A stretch of DNA of 64,000 nt from Helcobacillus massiliensis (GTDB taxonomy: Bacteria; Actinomycetota; Actinomycetes; Actinomycetales; Dermabacteraceae), in contig NZ_JACHWP010000001.1 of NCBI RefSeq assembly GCF_014191425.1, positions 1,054,001-1,118,000 on the forward strand. Reading direction: 5' to 3'. Positions 20,074-30,157 of this stretch are shown in pieces (positions within the stretch are counted from its first letter, which is position 1; each line of letters begins with the position of its first letter). Position numbers and translations under genes: made by a program. The notes below the pieces were generated by a model, which had not been told where the DNA came from, searched no databases, and saw only the letters and a program-made list of their open reading frames with translations.

Positions 20074-21336
20074 ATGCGCTCTCACACACCGGCGGAGCCG
20101 CGTGATGACTTCGATGTGGTCATCCTCGGCGCGGGCCTGAACTCCCTGAACCTTGCGATCGCCTTCCACGCCCAGTACGGGATGCGCTCCACCTTCGTGA
20201 TGCGCTCCTCGGTGGCCATGAACGAGAAGACGGTCACAGCGGATGCGGTGACGCTGCCGTTGGGGACCTCCGATGAGGAGTTCGCTGAGGCGCTCGTCGA
20301 GCTGGCCCGCAGGCGTCCTGCGGGCCGGCCGGCCCTGCTGCTGACCAACGATGACACGCTGATCGCGTTCATCGACCGCTTCCGGGACCAGCTGGAGCCG
20401 CACTACCTGCTTACGCAGATCCCGCGGAGCCTGCTCGATCAGCTGGCGGACAAGGCAGAGTTCGCGGAGATCTGCGCGAGGCTGGACATTCCCACCCCGC
20501 CGACTGTGACCGTGGACTTCTCCCGCGCCGGTCAGGAGGGGTGGAACGGGCACGAGGAGCTGCCGTGGCAGTTCCCCGTGGTGGCGAAGCCCGCCCGCAC
20601 CAGCGACTACGCCCATCTCACCTTCCCCGGGAAGCGCAAGGTGTTCATGCTGGAGTCCGAGCGGGAGCGCCGCGATCTCGTCGAGTCGCTGACGAACGCC
20701 GGATTCCGCGGCCGGTTCCTGTTCCAGGAGCTGATCGAGGGCGACGACACTACGCTGCGGTCGATCACGGCCTACCGGTCCACACGCGGCCGCGTCACGC
20801 TGCTGTGCGCCGCGCAGGTGCTGTTGGGGGAGCACACGCCGGAGGCGCTGGGCCGTCCTGCGGCGATGATCACCGGGTCGTTCCCGGAGCTGACGGCGCA
20901 GGCGGAGCGGTTCCTGGACCATGTGGACTACGTCGGGTTCGCGAACTTCGATCTGAAGGTGGATCCGCGCACCGGCGAGGCGTACTTCCTGGAGATCAAC
21001 CCGCGCATCGGCCGCAACAACTACTACGTGACCGGAGCGGGCGAGCCCGTGTCGCGCCACATCGTGGCGGACCGCATCGACGGGGTCGACCTCGATCAGG
21101 TCGTCGTTGACCGCGAGGTGCTCTATTCGATCGTGCCGCGCCTGTGGGTGCGGCGCTACATCCGTGACCGCCACCTGCGGCGCCGCTTCGACCGCATTGC
21201 GCGGCGCGCTCTGCGCAACCCGTTCCGCTACGGCCCGGAGCGCCTGTGGATCAAGGCGTACTCAGTGGTGTCCGGGGCGAACTTCGTGCGCAAGTACCTG
21301 CGCGTGTATCCGCGGCCGACGGATTCCGGTTTCTGA
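20074..21336 (+). CDS. ATP-grasp carboxylate-amine ligase, paralogue 1
   Basis: A 420-residue ATP-grasp protein. An N-terminal nucleotide-fold domain (DVVILGAGLNSLNLAIAFHA) precedes the ATP-grasp core: PVVAKPAR, FPGKRKVF, FQELIEGDDTT, then FANFDLKVD and FLEINPRIGRNN for metal and ATP. The fold joins a carboxylate to an amine through an acyl phosphate. It resembles the predicted carboligases that include the D-aspartate ligase of Gram-positive peptidoglycan cross-bridges; that link is from memory of the family, not a search. A close paralogue follows 54 bases downstream. Possible roles are adding an amino acid to lipid II or a cross-bridge, or making a small amide. No signal peptide or membrane segment. 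Confidence 0.8.
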   Translation: MRSHTPAEPRDDFDVVILGAGLNSLNLAIAFHAQYGMRSTFVMRSSVAMNEKTVTADAVTLPLGTSDEEFAEALVELARRRPAGRPALLLTNDDTLIAFIDRFRDQLEPHYLLTQIPRSLLDQLADKAEFAEICARLDIPTPPTVTVDFSRAGQEGWNGHEELPWQFPVVAKPARTSDYAHLTFPGKRKVFMLESERERRDLVESLTNAGFRGRFLFQELIEGDDTTLRSITAYRSTRGRVTLLCAAQVLLGEHTPEALGRPAAMITGSFPELTAQAERFLDHVDYVGFANFDLKVDPRTGEAYFLEINPRIGRNNYYVTGAGEPVSRHIVADRIDGVDLDQVVVDREVLYSIVPRLWVRRYIRDRHLRRRFDRIARRALRNPFRYGPERLWIKAYSVVSGANFVRKYLRVYPRPTDSGF

Positions 21337-21390
21337 TCCCGCGCCGCCCTGTGCCACGCTTCTTCTCTCCGATCGAAAGCTTCGTCTGCC

Positions 21391-22692
21391 ATGACCCGTT
21401 CCTCCGCCCTTCCGGCTTCGCCTTCGCCGGCTGACCACTCCGACACCGAGCATGTGCAGCTGGTGCTGCTGGGCGGTGACATCGGCGTCTACGCGATCGC
21501 GCGCGCGTTCCACGAAGCCTTCGGCACTCACGCCACGGTGATCACACGCAGCGTGGCGGGACCCGTCGCGGACTCCTCGATCCTGCAGGCCCGCGGTCTG
21601 GGTGCCGAGGCCGGAGAGGCGGAGCTGCTCGAAGCCGCTCTGGAGACCGGGCGCCTGGCCACCGCGCAGCGGGCGCGGACGGGAGGTCCGAAGCCGTTCC
21701 TGCTGGCGAACGCGGACTGGCTGATTGCGCTGATCGTCCGCAACCGGGAAGCGCTGAGTGAGCACTATCTGCTGCCGGTGCTGCCGGAGGACCTGCTGGA
21801 GCAGGTGGCGGACAAGGCTGAGTTCGCGAGGCTGTGCGCCGAGGTGGAGATGACCACTCCGACTACGGTGATCGTGGACTTCACCGACGGTGCCCTGCCG
21901 GCGGTGCCGGAAGTGGAGCATCTGGGCTGGCCGCTGGTGGCCAAGCCGTCCCGCTCCTCGGCGTACGCGCATGTGAAGTTCCCCGGGAAGCGGAAGGTGT
22001 TCGAGATCGCTGACCGCGCGCAGCTGGAGGATCTGGTCCGTCGCCTGCATGAGGCGGGGTTCCGGGACCGCTTCGTGCTGCAGGAGATGATCCCGGGCGA
22101 TGACACGGCGATGCGGTCGGTGACGGCGTATGTGGATCAGCGCGGGGCGGTCACGCTGATGGGCGGAGCGCATGTGCTGCTGGAGGAGCACACGCCGGGC
22201 GCCCTGGGGAATCCGGCGGCGATGATCACGCAGGACATGCCCGAGCTGTTCGCTCAGGCGGAGCGGTTCCTGACGCATGTGGGCTACCGCGGGTACGCGA
22301 ACTTCGATGTGAAGGTGGATCCGCGCGATGGGCAGCCGAAGTTCTTCGAGGTGAACCCGCGGGTGGGCCGCAACAACGTCTACATGACGGCGGCGGGCGC
22401 CAATATTGCGCTGCCGGCTGTGGCGGACCATCTGCAGCAGCGCAGCATCGAGCAGATCCGCCCCACCCGGGAGATCCTCTACTCGATCATCCCGAGAACC
22501 CTGCTGTGGCGCTACGTCACGGACCCGTCTCTGCGGTCACGCGCGAAGGCGATCGCGAAGCGTGCCACGGTCCACCCGCTGCTGTACCGTCCCGAGGGCC
22601 TGAAGCGCCGCGCCTACGTCGCGGCGGCGATGGCGAACCAGGTGAAGAAGTTCGCCCAGCACTACCGGTCGCCGTCGGCCGACGGCTTCTGA
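21391..22692 (+). CDS. ATP-grasp carboxylate-amine ligase, paralogue 2
   Basis: A 433-residue paralogue of the preceding protein. Shared blocks include ADKAEFA, the FPGKRKVF loop, QEMIPGDDTAMRSVTAY, EHTPGALGNPAAMIT, ANFDVKVDPRDG and FEVNPRVGRNNVYMT, and even the C-terminal DGF. The N-terminal substrate-side domain differs much more (VLLGGDIGVYAIARAFHEAFG), which suggests related chemistry on a different substrate. ATG 21391 lies 54 bases after the first gene, so co-transcription is likely. Tandem duplication and divergence is the simplest origin. Two successive additions in a peptidoglycan bridge would explain a pair, but this is inference. Confidence 0.8.
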   Translation: MTRSSALPASPSPADHSDTEHVQLVLLGGDIGVYAIARAFHEAFGTHATVITRSVAGPVADSSILQARGLGAEAGEAELLEAALETGRLATAQRARTGGPKPFLLANADWLIALIVRNREALSEHYLLPVLPEDLLEQVADKAEFARLCAEVEMTTPTTVIVDFTDGALPAVPEVEHLGWPLVAKPSRSSAYAHVKFPGKRKVFEIADRAQLEDLVRRLHEAGFRDRFVLQEMIPGDDTAMRSVTAYVDQRGAVTLMGGAHVLLEEHTPGALGNPAAMITQDMPELFAQAERFLTHVGYRGYANFDVKVDPRDGQPKFFEVNPRVGRNNVYMTAAGANIALPAVADHLQQRSIEQIRPTREILYSIIPRTLLWRYVTDPSLRSRAKAIAKRATVHPLLYRPEGLKRRAYVAAAMANQVKKFAQHYRSPSADGF

Positions 22693-22757
22693 CCCCGTCC
22701 GGGCCACTCCGGGGAATCTCCGGGGCGTCGCACCGGCGCGCCGCCGACTGCTGCCCG

Positions 22758-22763
22758 TAGCCT
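22758..22763 (+). promoter_or_regulatory. -10 hexamer before a 32-codon leader ORF
   Basis: TAGCCT seven bases before ATG 22771, in the same arrangement as the other leaderless candidates in the window. Confidence 0.45.
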
Positions 22764-22770
22764 GGCAGGG

Positions 22771-22869
22771 ATGGAACCGAGCCGTGCTGCCGCCGTCCTC
22801 AAGTCGGATCAGCTCGCGACTTTCCGACGATGGTCGCGGCCGCGCGGATCAGTGACGATGGGGGCATGA
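22771..22869 (+). CDS. Small upstream ORF (32 residues), possibly coupled to the glycosyltransferase
   Basis: The frame opens at ATG 22771 directly behind a TAGCCT hexamer and ends at TGA 22867-22869, which overlaps the glycosyltransferase ATG 22866 as ATGA. The peptide (MEPSRAAAVLKSDQLATFRR and 12 more residues) has no recognisable motif. The position suggests that ribosomes translating this leader reinitiate on the next gene. It could instead be chance: the length is short and coding cannot be shown from one genome. Confidence 0.4.
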   Translation: MEPSRAAAVLKSDQLATFRRWSRPRGSVTMGA

Positions 22870-24119
22870 GGATGGAACGACCGCTGAAGGTGCTGATCAC
22901 CACCGACTGGTACGAGCCCGTGGTGAACGGAGTGGTGGCCAGTGTGCTCACCCTGAAGAAGCAGCTGGAGCTGCTGGGCTGCGATGTCCGCGTCCTCACG
23001 CTGTCCGGGTCCGTCCGCTCCACCATCGAGAACGGGGTGTACCGTCTCGGGTCCGTGTCCGCGTCCCTGTTCTACGACCATGCACGCCTGGCGGTCCGCT
23101 CGAACCGCAGGATTCGCCGCGAGCTCGAGCAGTGGCGTCCCGATGTCATCCATTCCCAGTGCGAGTTCTCCACGCACCTGTGGGCGAAGCGCCTGGCGAA
23201 GAGCCTCCGCATCCCCGTGGTGCACACCTACCACACGATCTACGAGGACTACACGCACTACTATTCGCCCTCGCGCACCATGGGCAAGAAGATGGTGTCC
23301 TCCTTCAGCCGCAAGGTGTGCACGGCGATGGACGCCGTCATCGTCCCGACCGGCAAGGTCGCCGATCTGCTGCAGGGCTACGGCATCACCACCCCGATCT
23401 CCGTGATCCCCACGGGCCTGGACCTCACGCACTTCCGTCCCGCCGCCACGATTGCGGAGCGGGAGCAGAGCGTGCGCCTGCGCGCTGAGCTCGGCGTCCC
23501 CGCCCACCACCGCGTCCTCATCTCCGTGTGCCGCCTGGCGAAGGAGAAGAACGTGGACGAGGTCATCGCGTCCTTCGCCGCGTCCGGTGCAGAGAACACC
23601 ACTCTCGTGCTCGTGGGCGATGGCCCGTACCGGCCGGAGCTCGAACGCCTTGTGGAGCGCCTGGATGTGCAGGAGTCGGTGCGATTCGCCGGCTTCGTGG
23701 CCCCGTCGGCCGTCCCCGAGTACTACCGGATGGCGGACGTCTTCGTCTCCGCCTCCCTCAGTGAGACGCAGGGGCTCACCTACATCGAGGCGCAGGCGTG
23801 CGGGCTGCCGCTGCTGTGCCGCGAGGATCCATCCCTGGAGCAGGTCGTCGTCCCCGGCCGGACAGGGTGGACGTTCACCTCGGCCGACGGGTTCCGCCGC
23901 GGGCTCGATGCCATCACCTCCAGCTCCGCCGTCATGCGGGCGATGGGTGATGAGGGCGCGTCCCATGCGGCTGCCGTGTTCAGTGCCCGGGCGTTCGGCC
24001 TCGCCGTGCTCGGCGTGTACCGCCGGGTGCTGGGCCTGCCGTCGGTGGAGCAGATCGCCGAGGAGATGCTTCTCACCGATCTCATGACCGGGCGCGAGCT
24101 CGAGCTGCAGGCCGCCTGA
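22866..24119 (+). CDS. GT4-family glycosyltransferase (diacylglycerol glucosyltransferase-like)
   Basis: A 417-residue retaining glycosyltransferase of the GT-B fold. The N-terminal acceptor domain starts KVLITTDWYEPVVNGVVASV and carries HTYHTIYEDYTHYYSP, a segment typical of enzymes that glucosylate diacylglycerol or phosphatidylinositol-like lipids. The C-terminal donor domain has VSASLSETQGLTYIEAQACGLPLL with the E-x7-E type motif of GT4. ATG 22866 is chosen because it overlaps the stop of a small upstream ORF (ATGA); a second ATG at 22872 is also possible. It is followed one base after its stop by the VTT membrane protein and then another GT4 gene, so glycolipid or lipoteichoic-type anchor synthesis is likely. 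Confidence 0.85.
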   Translation: MRMERPLKVLITTDWYEPVVNGVVASVLTLKKQLELLGCDVRVLTLSGSVRSTIENGVYRLGSVSASLFYDHARLAVRSNRRIRRELEQWRPDVIHSQCEFSTHLWAKRLAKSLRIPVVHTYHTIYEDYTHYYSPSRTMGKKMVSSFSRKVCTAMDAVIVPTGKVADLLQGYGITTPISVIPTGLDLTHFRPAATIAEREQSVRLRAELGVPAHHRVLISVCRLAKEKNVDEVIASFAASGAENTTLVLVGDGPYRPELERLVERLDVQESVRFAGFVAPSAVPEYYRMADVFVSASLSETQGLTYIEAQACGLPLLCREDPSLEQVVVPGRTGWTFTSADGFRRGLDAITSSSAVMRAMGDEGASHAAAVFSARAFGLAVLGVYRRVLGLPSVEQIAEEMLLTDLMTGRELELQAA

Positions 24120-24120
24120 C

Positions 24121-24777
24121 GTGTCGCACGCAGCCGAGACCGCAGCCGGTGGTCCCGCTGAACTGACGCGCGCTCAGCAGAGCGTGAAGGAGCACTCCGC
24201 TGCGATCCGGTGGGCCTCGCGCATCCTTCCGCTCATCGGCCTGGCGGTCTGCGCCGGCTTCGTCATCGCCGGGCTGAAGAGCGGGGTGCTGTCCTCGCAG
24301 GACGACCTGCGCGCCTTCATCGACTCCCTCGGATTCTGGGGCCCGCTGGTGTTCGGCTTCGCGTCCTTCGCCTCCGTGGTGTTCCCCATCGTGCCCGGCG
24401 GCCTCCTCGTGCTCGCAGCCCCCGTGCTGTTCGGGCCGGTCACGGGCACCATCATCAACTGGGTCGCGGTGTGCGCCGGGTCGCTGCTGAACTTCATCAT
24501 CGCCCGTCACATCGGCCTGGCCCTGATCGAGACGCTGTTCAGCGAGAAGCTGGTGGAGAAGTACCTCGGGTGGACCCGGCACCGGAACTTCGCTCGGGCC
24601 TTCGCGATCGCCATCGTGCTCCCCGTCGCCCCCGACGACCTGCTGTGCTATCTCGCCGGCACCACGAAGATGCGGTTCTCCGCGTACGCGATCATCATCC
24701 TGTTGGGCAAGATCCCCACCCTGCTCGCCTACGGCCTCGGCATCAGCGCGCTGCTCGCCACGGTCGTCCCCTGGTGA
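24121..24777 (+). CDS. VTT-domain (TVP38/TMEM64, DedA-like) membrane protein
   Basis: A 218-residue membrane protein. A hydrophilic ~30-residue N-terminus is followed by a first membrane segment, then LGFWGPLVFGFASFASVVFPIVPGG with re-entrant-type Gly/Pro segments, ending with FAIAIVLPVAPDDLLCYLAGTTKM and a last membrane helix. These are the hallmarks of VTT/SNARE-associated Golgi proteins, several of which scramble or flip lipids such as undecaprenyl phosphate or phosphatidylethanolamine. The GTG start lies one base after the upstream stop. Placed between two glycosyltransferases, it could move their lipid product or carrier across the membrane. Confidence 0.8.
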   Translation: MSHAAETAAGGPAELTRAQQSVKEHSAAIRWASRILPLIGLAVCAGFVIAGLKSGVLSSQDDLRAFIDSLGFWGPLVFGFASFASVVFPIVPGGLLVLAAPVLFGPVTGTIINWVAVCAGSLLNFIIARHIGLALIETLFSEKLVEKYLGWTRHRNFARAFAIAIVLPVAPDDLLCYLAGTTKMRFSAYAIIILLGKIPTLLAYGLGISALLATVVPW

Positions 24778-24802
24778 CCCGCCCCTGACCGAAGGACCCT
24801 CA

Positions 24803-25858
24803 GTGAAGCCCACAATCCACGCCTTCTCCAAAGCCGATTCCGTTGCCGGCCAGGGAGTGGGCTCCGCCTACCTGGAGCAGGTGCAGCTGATCGAGCGGGA
24901 GCTGTCCGACCAGTTCGACATCCTCGGCCGGGCCCGGCTGCGCGGCGGCTTCGGCGACATCAACCACTTCCACTCCATCAACCCGGAGTACTTCGCGGCG
25001 ATGATCCCGGCGGCGCGGCGCGGCGCAACGGTCGCGCACGTCCACTTCATCCCGGAGACCGTGAACGATTCGATCCGGATGCCGCGGCCTGCCCGCGCCG
25101 TGTTCGACCGGTACATGCTCGCGTTCTACCGGCGCGCCCAGCACCTGGTGACCGTGAACCCCTGGTTCATCACGAAGCTCGCCGACGACTACGGCATGGA
25201 CCCGCAGCGGATCACGTTCATCCCGAACTTCGTCTCCGCGGATGACTTCCACCCCCTCGCGGCGGACGATCCCCGCATTGCCGCGATGCGCACGCGCTTC
25301 GGGGTGCCGACGGGCCGGCCCGTGGTGCTGTGCGCGGGCCAGCTGCAGGTCCGCAAGGGCTTCTTCGACTTCCTCGCCGTGGCGCGCGCCCTGCCGCACG
25401 TGCAGTTCCTGTGGGCCGGTGATTTCTCCTTCGGCCGCATCACCGCCGGGCACTCGGAGATCACCCGGGCGATGCGCGAGCTGCCAGCGAACGTGAACCT
25501 GGTGGGGCTGGTGCCGCGGGGCGAGATGAACGTCCTGTTCAACCTGGCCGACGCCTTCTTCCTGCCGTCCTTCGAGGAACTGTTCCCGATGACGATCCTG
25601 GAGGCGATGGCGGCGCACACGCCCGTGGTGGTGCGCGACCTCGTCTACTACGACGGCGTCCTGCACGACTATGCGGCGCGGATCGACGCCGCGCCCGGTG
25701 AGATCGACCGGTTCGTTCAGCAGCTGCAGCGCATCCTCGAACCAGGCGCGGTTCGCGATGCCGCCGTGGCGGATGCGCGCCGCGGCGCCGAGTTCTACAA
25801 CCGCGACTCCGTGGCCCGCCAGTGGCGGGACTTCTACACGGCGCTGCTGCCCGCCTGA
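24803..25858 (+). CDS. GT4-family glycosyltransferase
   Basis: A 351-residue GT-B glycosyltransferase. The N-terminal half (FSKADSVAGQGVGSAYLEQVQLIE, then FHSINPEYF and AHVHFIPETVND) and the C-terminal donor-site block FFLPSFEELFPMTILEAMAAHTPVVVRD match GT4 enzymes. The first half resembles the glycosyltransferases paired with diacylglycerol glucosyltransferases in Gram-positive glycolipid pathways, where the second enzyme adds the next sugar. GTG 24803 is 25 bases after the VTT gene, with GAAGGA upstream. It ends the cluster, convergent with hspR. Confidence 0.82.
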   Translation: MKPTIHAFSKADSVAGQGVGSAYLEQVQLIERELSDQFDILGRARLRGGFGDINHFHSINPEYFAAMIPAARRGATVAHVHFIPETVNDSIRMPRPARAVFDRYMLAFYRRAQHLVTVNPWFITKLADDYGMDPQRITFIPNFVSADDFHPLAADDPRIAAMRTRFGVPTGRPVVLCAGQLQVRKGFFDFLAVARALPHVQFLWAGDFSFGRITAGHSEITRAMRELPANVNLVGLVPRGEMNVLFNLADAFFLPSFEELFPMTILEAMAAHTPVVVRDLVYYDGVLHDYAARIDAAPGEIDRFVQQLQRILEPGAVRDAAVADARRGAEFYNRDSVARQWRDFYTALLPA

Positions 25859-25883
25859 GGCGCGGTCCCCGTCGGCCCCGGTG

Positions 25884-26324
25884 TCATACCCGCGGGCCGC
25901 GCTGGCCGCGGTAGAGCACGAGCGCTCCCCCGCGTCGACGCTCCGGCGGACGCTCACCACGGCGGATCGGCGTCACCTCACCGTCGGCGGAGCCGGTGAA
26001 CACGCGCGACTTCTGCCCCTGCAGGCGCATGATCGCCTCCGCGGCGCGCTCCAACTGGCCCTGCAGCTCCTCCACCTGGCTCTCCAGCTCCATGATCCGC
26101 TTGATGCCGGCGAGGTTGATGCCCTCCTCCTGGCTGAGCCGCTGCACTTCGCGCAGCTGGGCGATGTTCCAGGCGGAGTAGCGGCGGCCCCGGCCCCGCG
26201 TCCGCTGCGGGGACACGATGCCGAGGCGATCGTAGGTCCGCAGCGTCTGCGGGTGCATGCCGGACAGTTCAGCGGCCACGGAGATGACGAACACTCCCTT
26301 GTGCTGATCCAGTCCCTGCGGCAT
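25884..26324 (-). CDS. hspR: Heat-shock repressor HspR (MerR family)
   Basis: A 146-residue MerR-type regulator. FVISVAAELSGMHPQTLRTYDRLGIVSPQRTRGRGRRYS is the winged helix-turn-helix diagnostic of HspR (about residues 12-50), followed by a coiled-coil helix (IMELESQVEELQGQLERAAE) and a basic, disordered tail. HspR binds HAIR repeats (CTTGAGT-N7-ACTCAAG) with DnaK as co-repressor and controls its own operon. It is the last gene of dnaK-grpE-dnaJ-hspR, 11 bases after dnaJ. Two matching operators lie upstream of dnaK. Confidence 0.95.
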   Translation of the reverse strand: MPQGLDQHKGVFVISVAAELSGMHPQTLRTYDRLGIVSPQRTRGRGRRYSAWNIAQLREVQRLSQEEGINLAGIKRIMELESQVEELQGQLERAAEAIMRLQGQKSRVFTGSADGEVTPIRRGERPPERRRGGALVLYRGQRGPRV

Positions 26325-26335
26325 GGTCCGTCACC

Positions 26336-27358
26336 TCATTCCGCGGCGGCGTCGAACAGGCCGGCGCGGGGGTTCTGCTCCTCCGTCGCCTTCCCGAACA
26401 GACGCAGCGCCTTCTCGGCGTCGTCGCTGAGCTCGGTGGGCACGGCGATGCTGAGGGTGACGAGCAGGTCGCCGGTGCCGGACTTCGTGGTGATGCCCTT
26501 GCCCTTGGCGCGCAGCACGCGTCCGCTCGGGGTGTTCTGCGGGACGCGCAGCTTCACCGAGCCGCCCTCGAGCAGCGGCACCTCGATGGTGGTGCCGAAC
26601 ACCGCCTCCGGCAGCGTCACCGGCACGGTGACGCGCAGGTTCGAGCCGTCCATCGTGAACAGAGGATGGGCGGCGACGTCCGCGATGATGATGAGGTCAC
26701 CGCTCTCACCGCCGTAGGGGCTGGGGTGGCCCTTGCCGCGCAGGCGGATCTTCTGGCCGTCCCGCACCCCCGCGGGGATGCGGGTCTTCACGGTGCGGCC
26801 GCCGACGGGGATCGAGATCTGCGTGCCGAGCGCGGCATCGCGGAACGACAGGCGCGCCCGCGCCTGCTGGTCCTCGCCCTTCGGCGCCTGCTGACCGTGG
26901 CCTCCACCGAATCCGCCGCTGAAGCCTCCGCCGCCGAAGGGGCTGAAGCCTCCCTGCCCGCCGGCCTGGGCGCCACCGAACGCACCGAGGATGTCCTCGA
27001 TGTTGATGCCGCCGGCCTGCCCACCGCCGGGTCGGCCGCCGCCGGCGAAGGCGGAGAAGATGTCTTCGAAGCCGCCCGCTCCGCCGGCGCCGCCGGGCCC
27101 GGATGCGAAGCGGGCTCCGCCGGCTCCCATGGCGCGGATGGCGTCGTACTGCTTGCGCTGTTCAGGATCGTTGAGGATCGAATAGGCCTCGCCGATCTCC
27201 TTGAACTTCGCCTCGGTCTGCTTGTCGCCCGGGTTGCGGTCCGGGTGGTACTTCTTGGCGAGCTTGCGGTAGGCCTTCTTGATGTCGGACGCACTGGCGT
27301 CCTGCGACACACCGAGGACCTTGTAGAAGTCCTTGCTCAGCCAGTCCTGCTGGGACAC
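26336..27358 (-). CDS. dnaJ: DnaJ-family co-chaperone lacking the zinc domain
   Basis: A 340-residue Hsp40. The J-domain (about residues 9-75) has the HPD motif in [11 protein letters not shown] long Gly/Phe-rich region follows ([20 protein letters not shown]), then the two C-terminal beta domains. The CxxCxGxG zinc repeats of classical DnaJ are absent, so it is a type-II (CbpA/DnaJ1-like) protein that stimulates DnaK ATPase and delivers clients. The start is GTG 27358 behind AGGAGG. An inverted repeat separates it from grpE. Confidence 0.94.
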   Translation of the reverse strand: MSQQDWLSKDFYKVLGVSQDASASDIKKAYRKLAKKYHPDRNPGDKQTEAKFKEIGEAYSILNDPEQRKQYDAIRAMGAGGARFASGPGGAGGAGGFEDIFSAFAGGGRPGGGQAGGINIEDILGAFGGAQAGGQGGFSPFGGGGFSGGFGGGHGQQAPKGEDQQARARLSFRDAALGTQISIPVGGRTVKTRIPAGVRDGQKIRLRGKGHPSPYGGESGDLIIIADVAAHPLFTMDGSNLRVTVPVTLPEAVFGTTIEVPLLEGGSVKLRVPQNTPSGRVLRAKGKGITTKSGTGDLLVTLSIAVPTELSDDAEKALRLFGKATEEQNPRAGLFDAAAE

Positions 27359-27394
27359 TGTGCCTCCTGAAGAGTGGAAAGTCGTGGAATGGGA

Positions 27395-27434
27395 AGCGGG
27401 CGGCGGGAATCCGGTGGGACTCCCGCCGCCCGCT
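27395..27434 (-). terminator. Intercistronic hairpin between grpE and dnaJ
   Basis: A perfect 14-base GC-only-rich inverted repeat (27395-27408 with 27421-27434) with a 12-base loop, lying between the grpE stop and the dnaJ Shine-Dalgarno. It may stop part of transcription or protect the dnaK-grpE message. Confidence 0.6.
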
Positions 27435-27452
27435 CCTGTGGGGACTCGGGGC

Positions 27453-28114
27453 TCAGCCCTGAGTTCCGACGCGTGCGGGTCGCAGCACGCGCTCGTTCAT
27501 CCGGTAGCCCGGCTGCATGACGACCTTCAGCGTGGTGCTCTCAGCACCCTCCTGATCCTCATGCATGAGTGCCTCGTGCATCTGCGGGTCGAACTCCTCG
27601 CCCTCCTTGCCGAACCGCTGCAGACCGTGCTGGGCCAGTGCGGACTCGAGCTTGGCGGCGATGGAGGCGAACGGCGTGCCCTCCGGGAGATCACCGTGCT
27701 GGCGGGCCAGCTCGATGTCGTCCATGACGCCGAGGACGGAGTTCAGCACGTTCGCCACGGCGTTCTGCTTGGACACCTCGGCGTTCTGCTGGATGCGGCG
27801 GCGCGAGTTGACGTACTCGGCCTGTTCGCGCTTCAGCTCCTCCTCCAGTTCGGCGACGCGTTCGCGCAGCTGGTCCGCTTCTGCGACGGACGACTCGTAG
27901 AGCCGCCCCGCCTCGGCGGAGAGGTCGTCGACCTCGCCGTCGCCGGCAGCGCCCTGCTCGTCGGCGGCGTCCGGCTGGGCGGTGGGGGCCTCGGCGGCAC
28001 CGTCCTGCGGGGCAGTGGAGGTGCCGTCCGAGGTCACCTTGCGCTTGTCAGTGAAGCTGAAGGGCGCGTCCTGGCGCTCGGGCTCGTCGCCTGCGCGCTG
28101 GTCGTCCTGCTGGC

Positions 28115-28118
<4 letters not shown>
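27453..28118 (-). CDS. grpE: Nucleotide exchange factor GrpE
   Basis: A 221-residue GrpE that releases ADP from DnaK. A disordered acidic N-terminus of about 75 residues is followed by a long coiled-coil ([31 protein letters not shown]) and the head domain with [20 protein letters not shown] and [17 protein letters not shown]. The C-terminal [19 protein letters not shown] is the family signature. Its ATG overlaps the dnaK stop by four bases (ATGA). Confidence 0.96.
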
Positions 28119-29983
<1,865 letters not shown>

Positions 29984-30019
29984 AAGTTCTGATCCTTCTT
30001 CCTGCCGGACCTGCCGGCC

Positions 30020-30040
30020 ATTGAGTCACTGCGGCTCAAG
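30020..30040. promoter_or_regulatory. HAIR-like HspR operator, promoter-proximal
   Basis: On the minus strand, CTTGAGC-N7-ACTCAAT matches the HspR consensus CTTGAGT-N7-ACTCAAG with one mismatch in each arm. It sits about 37 bases before dnaK, downstream of the likely -10 region. Confidence 0.85.
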
Positions 30041-30050
30041 AACAGTCCCA

Positions 30051-30079
30051 GTCAAACGACCCGCTTCTCGGGTTGTCAA
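30051..30079 (-). promoter_or_regulatory. Candidate dnaK promoter
   Basis: TTGACA on the minus strand (30074-30079) is a full -35 match. The best -10 at 17-base spacing is only TTTGAC (30051-30056), so the -10 is uncertain. It lies between the two HAIR-like repeats. Confidence 0.45.
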
Positions 30080-30095
30080 TCAGCGTGGCACTGAA

Positions 30096-30116
30096 GTTGA
30101 GTTCACTAGGCTCAAC
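30096..30116. promoter_or_regulatory. HAIR-like HspR operator, distal
   Basis: GTTGAGT-N7-GCTCAAC matches CTTGAGT-N7-ACTCAAG at 11 of 14 fixed positions and is itself symmetric at six of seven pairs. It is 55 bases upstream of the proximal copy, so HspR could bridge the promoter. Confidence 0.85.
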
Positions 30117-30157
30117 CTTCGCCGATCGGCTTTCATTCCCGGCCCGATCCGACTGTG

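Noticed and set aside
18190-21174. A 994-codon minus-strand frame opposite the alpha-glucosidase and ATP-grasp genes
   Set aside because: It spans several plus-strand genes and intergenic gaps, with low-complexity composition and no domain. Treated as a shadow.
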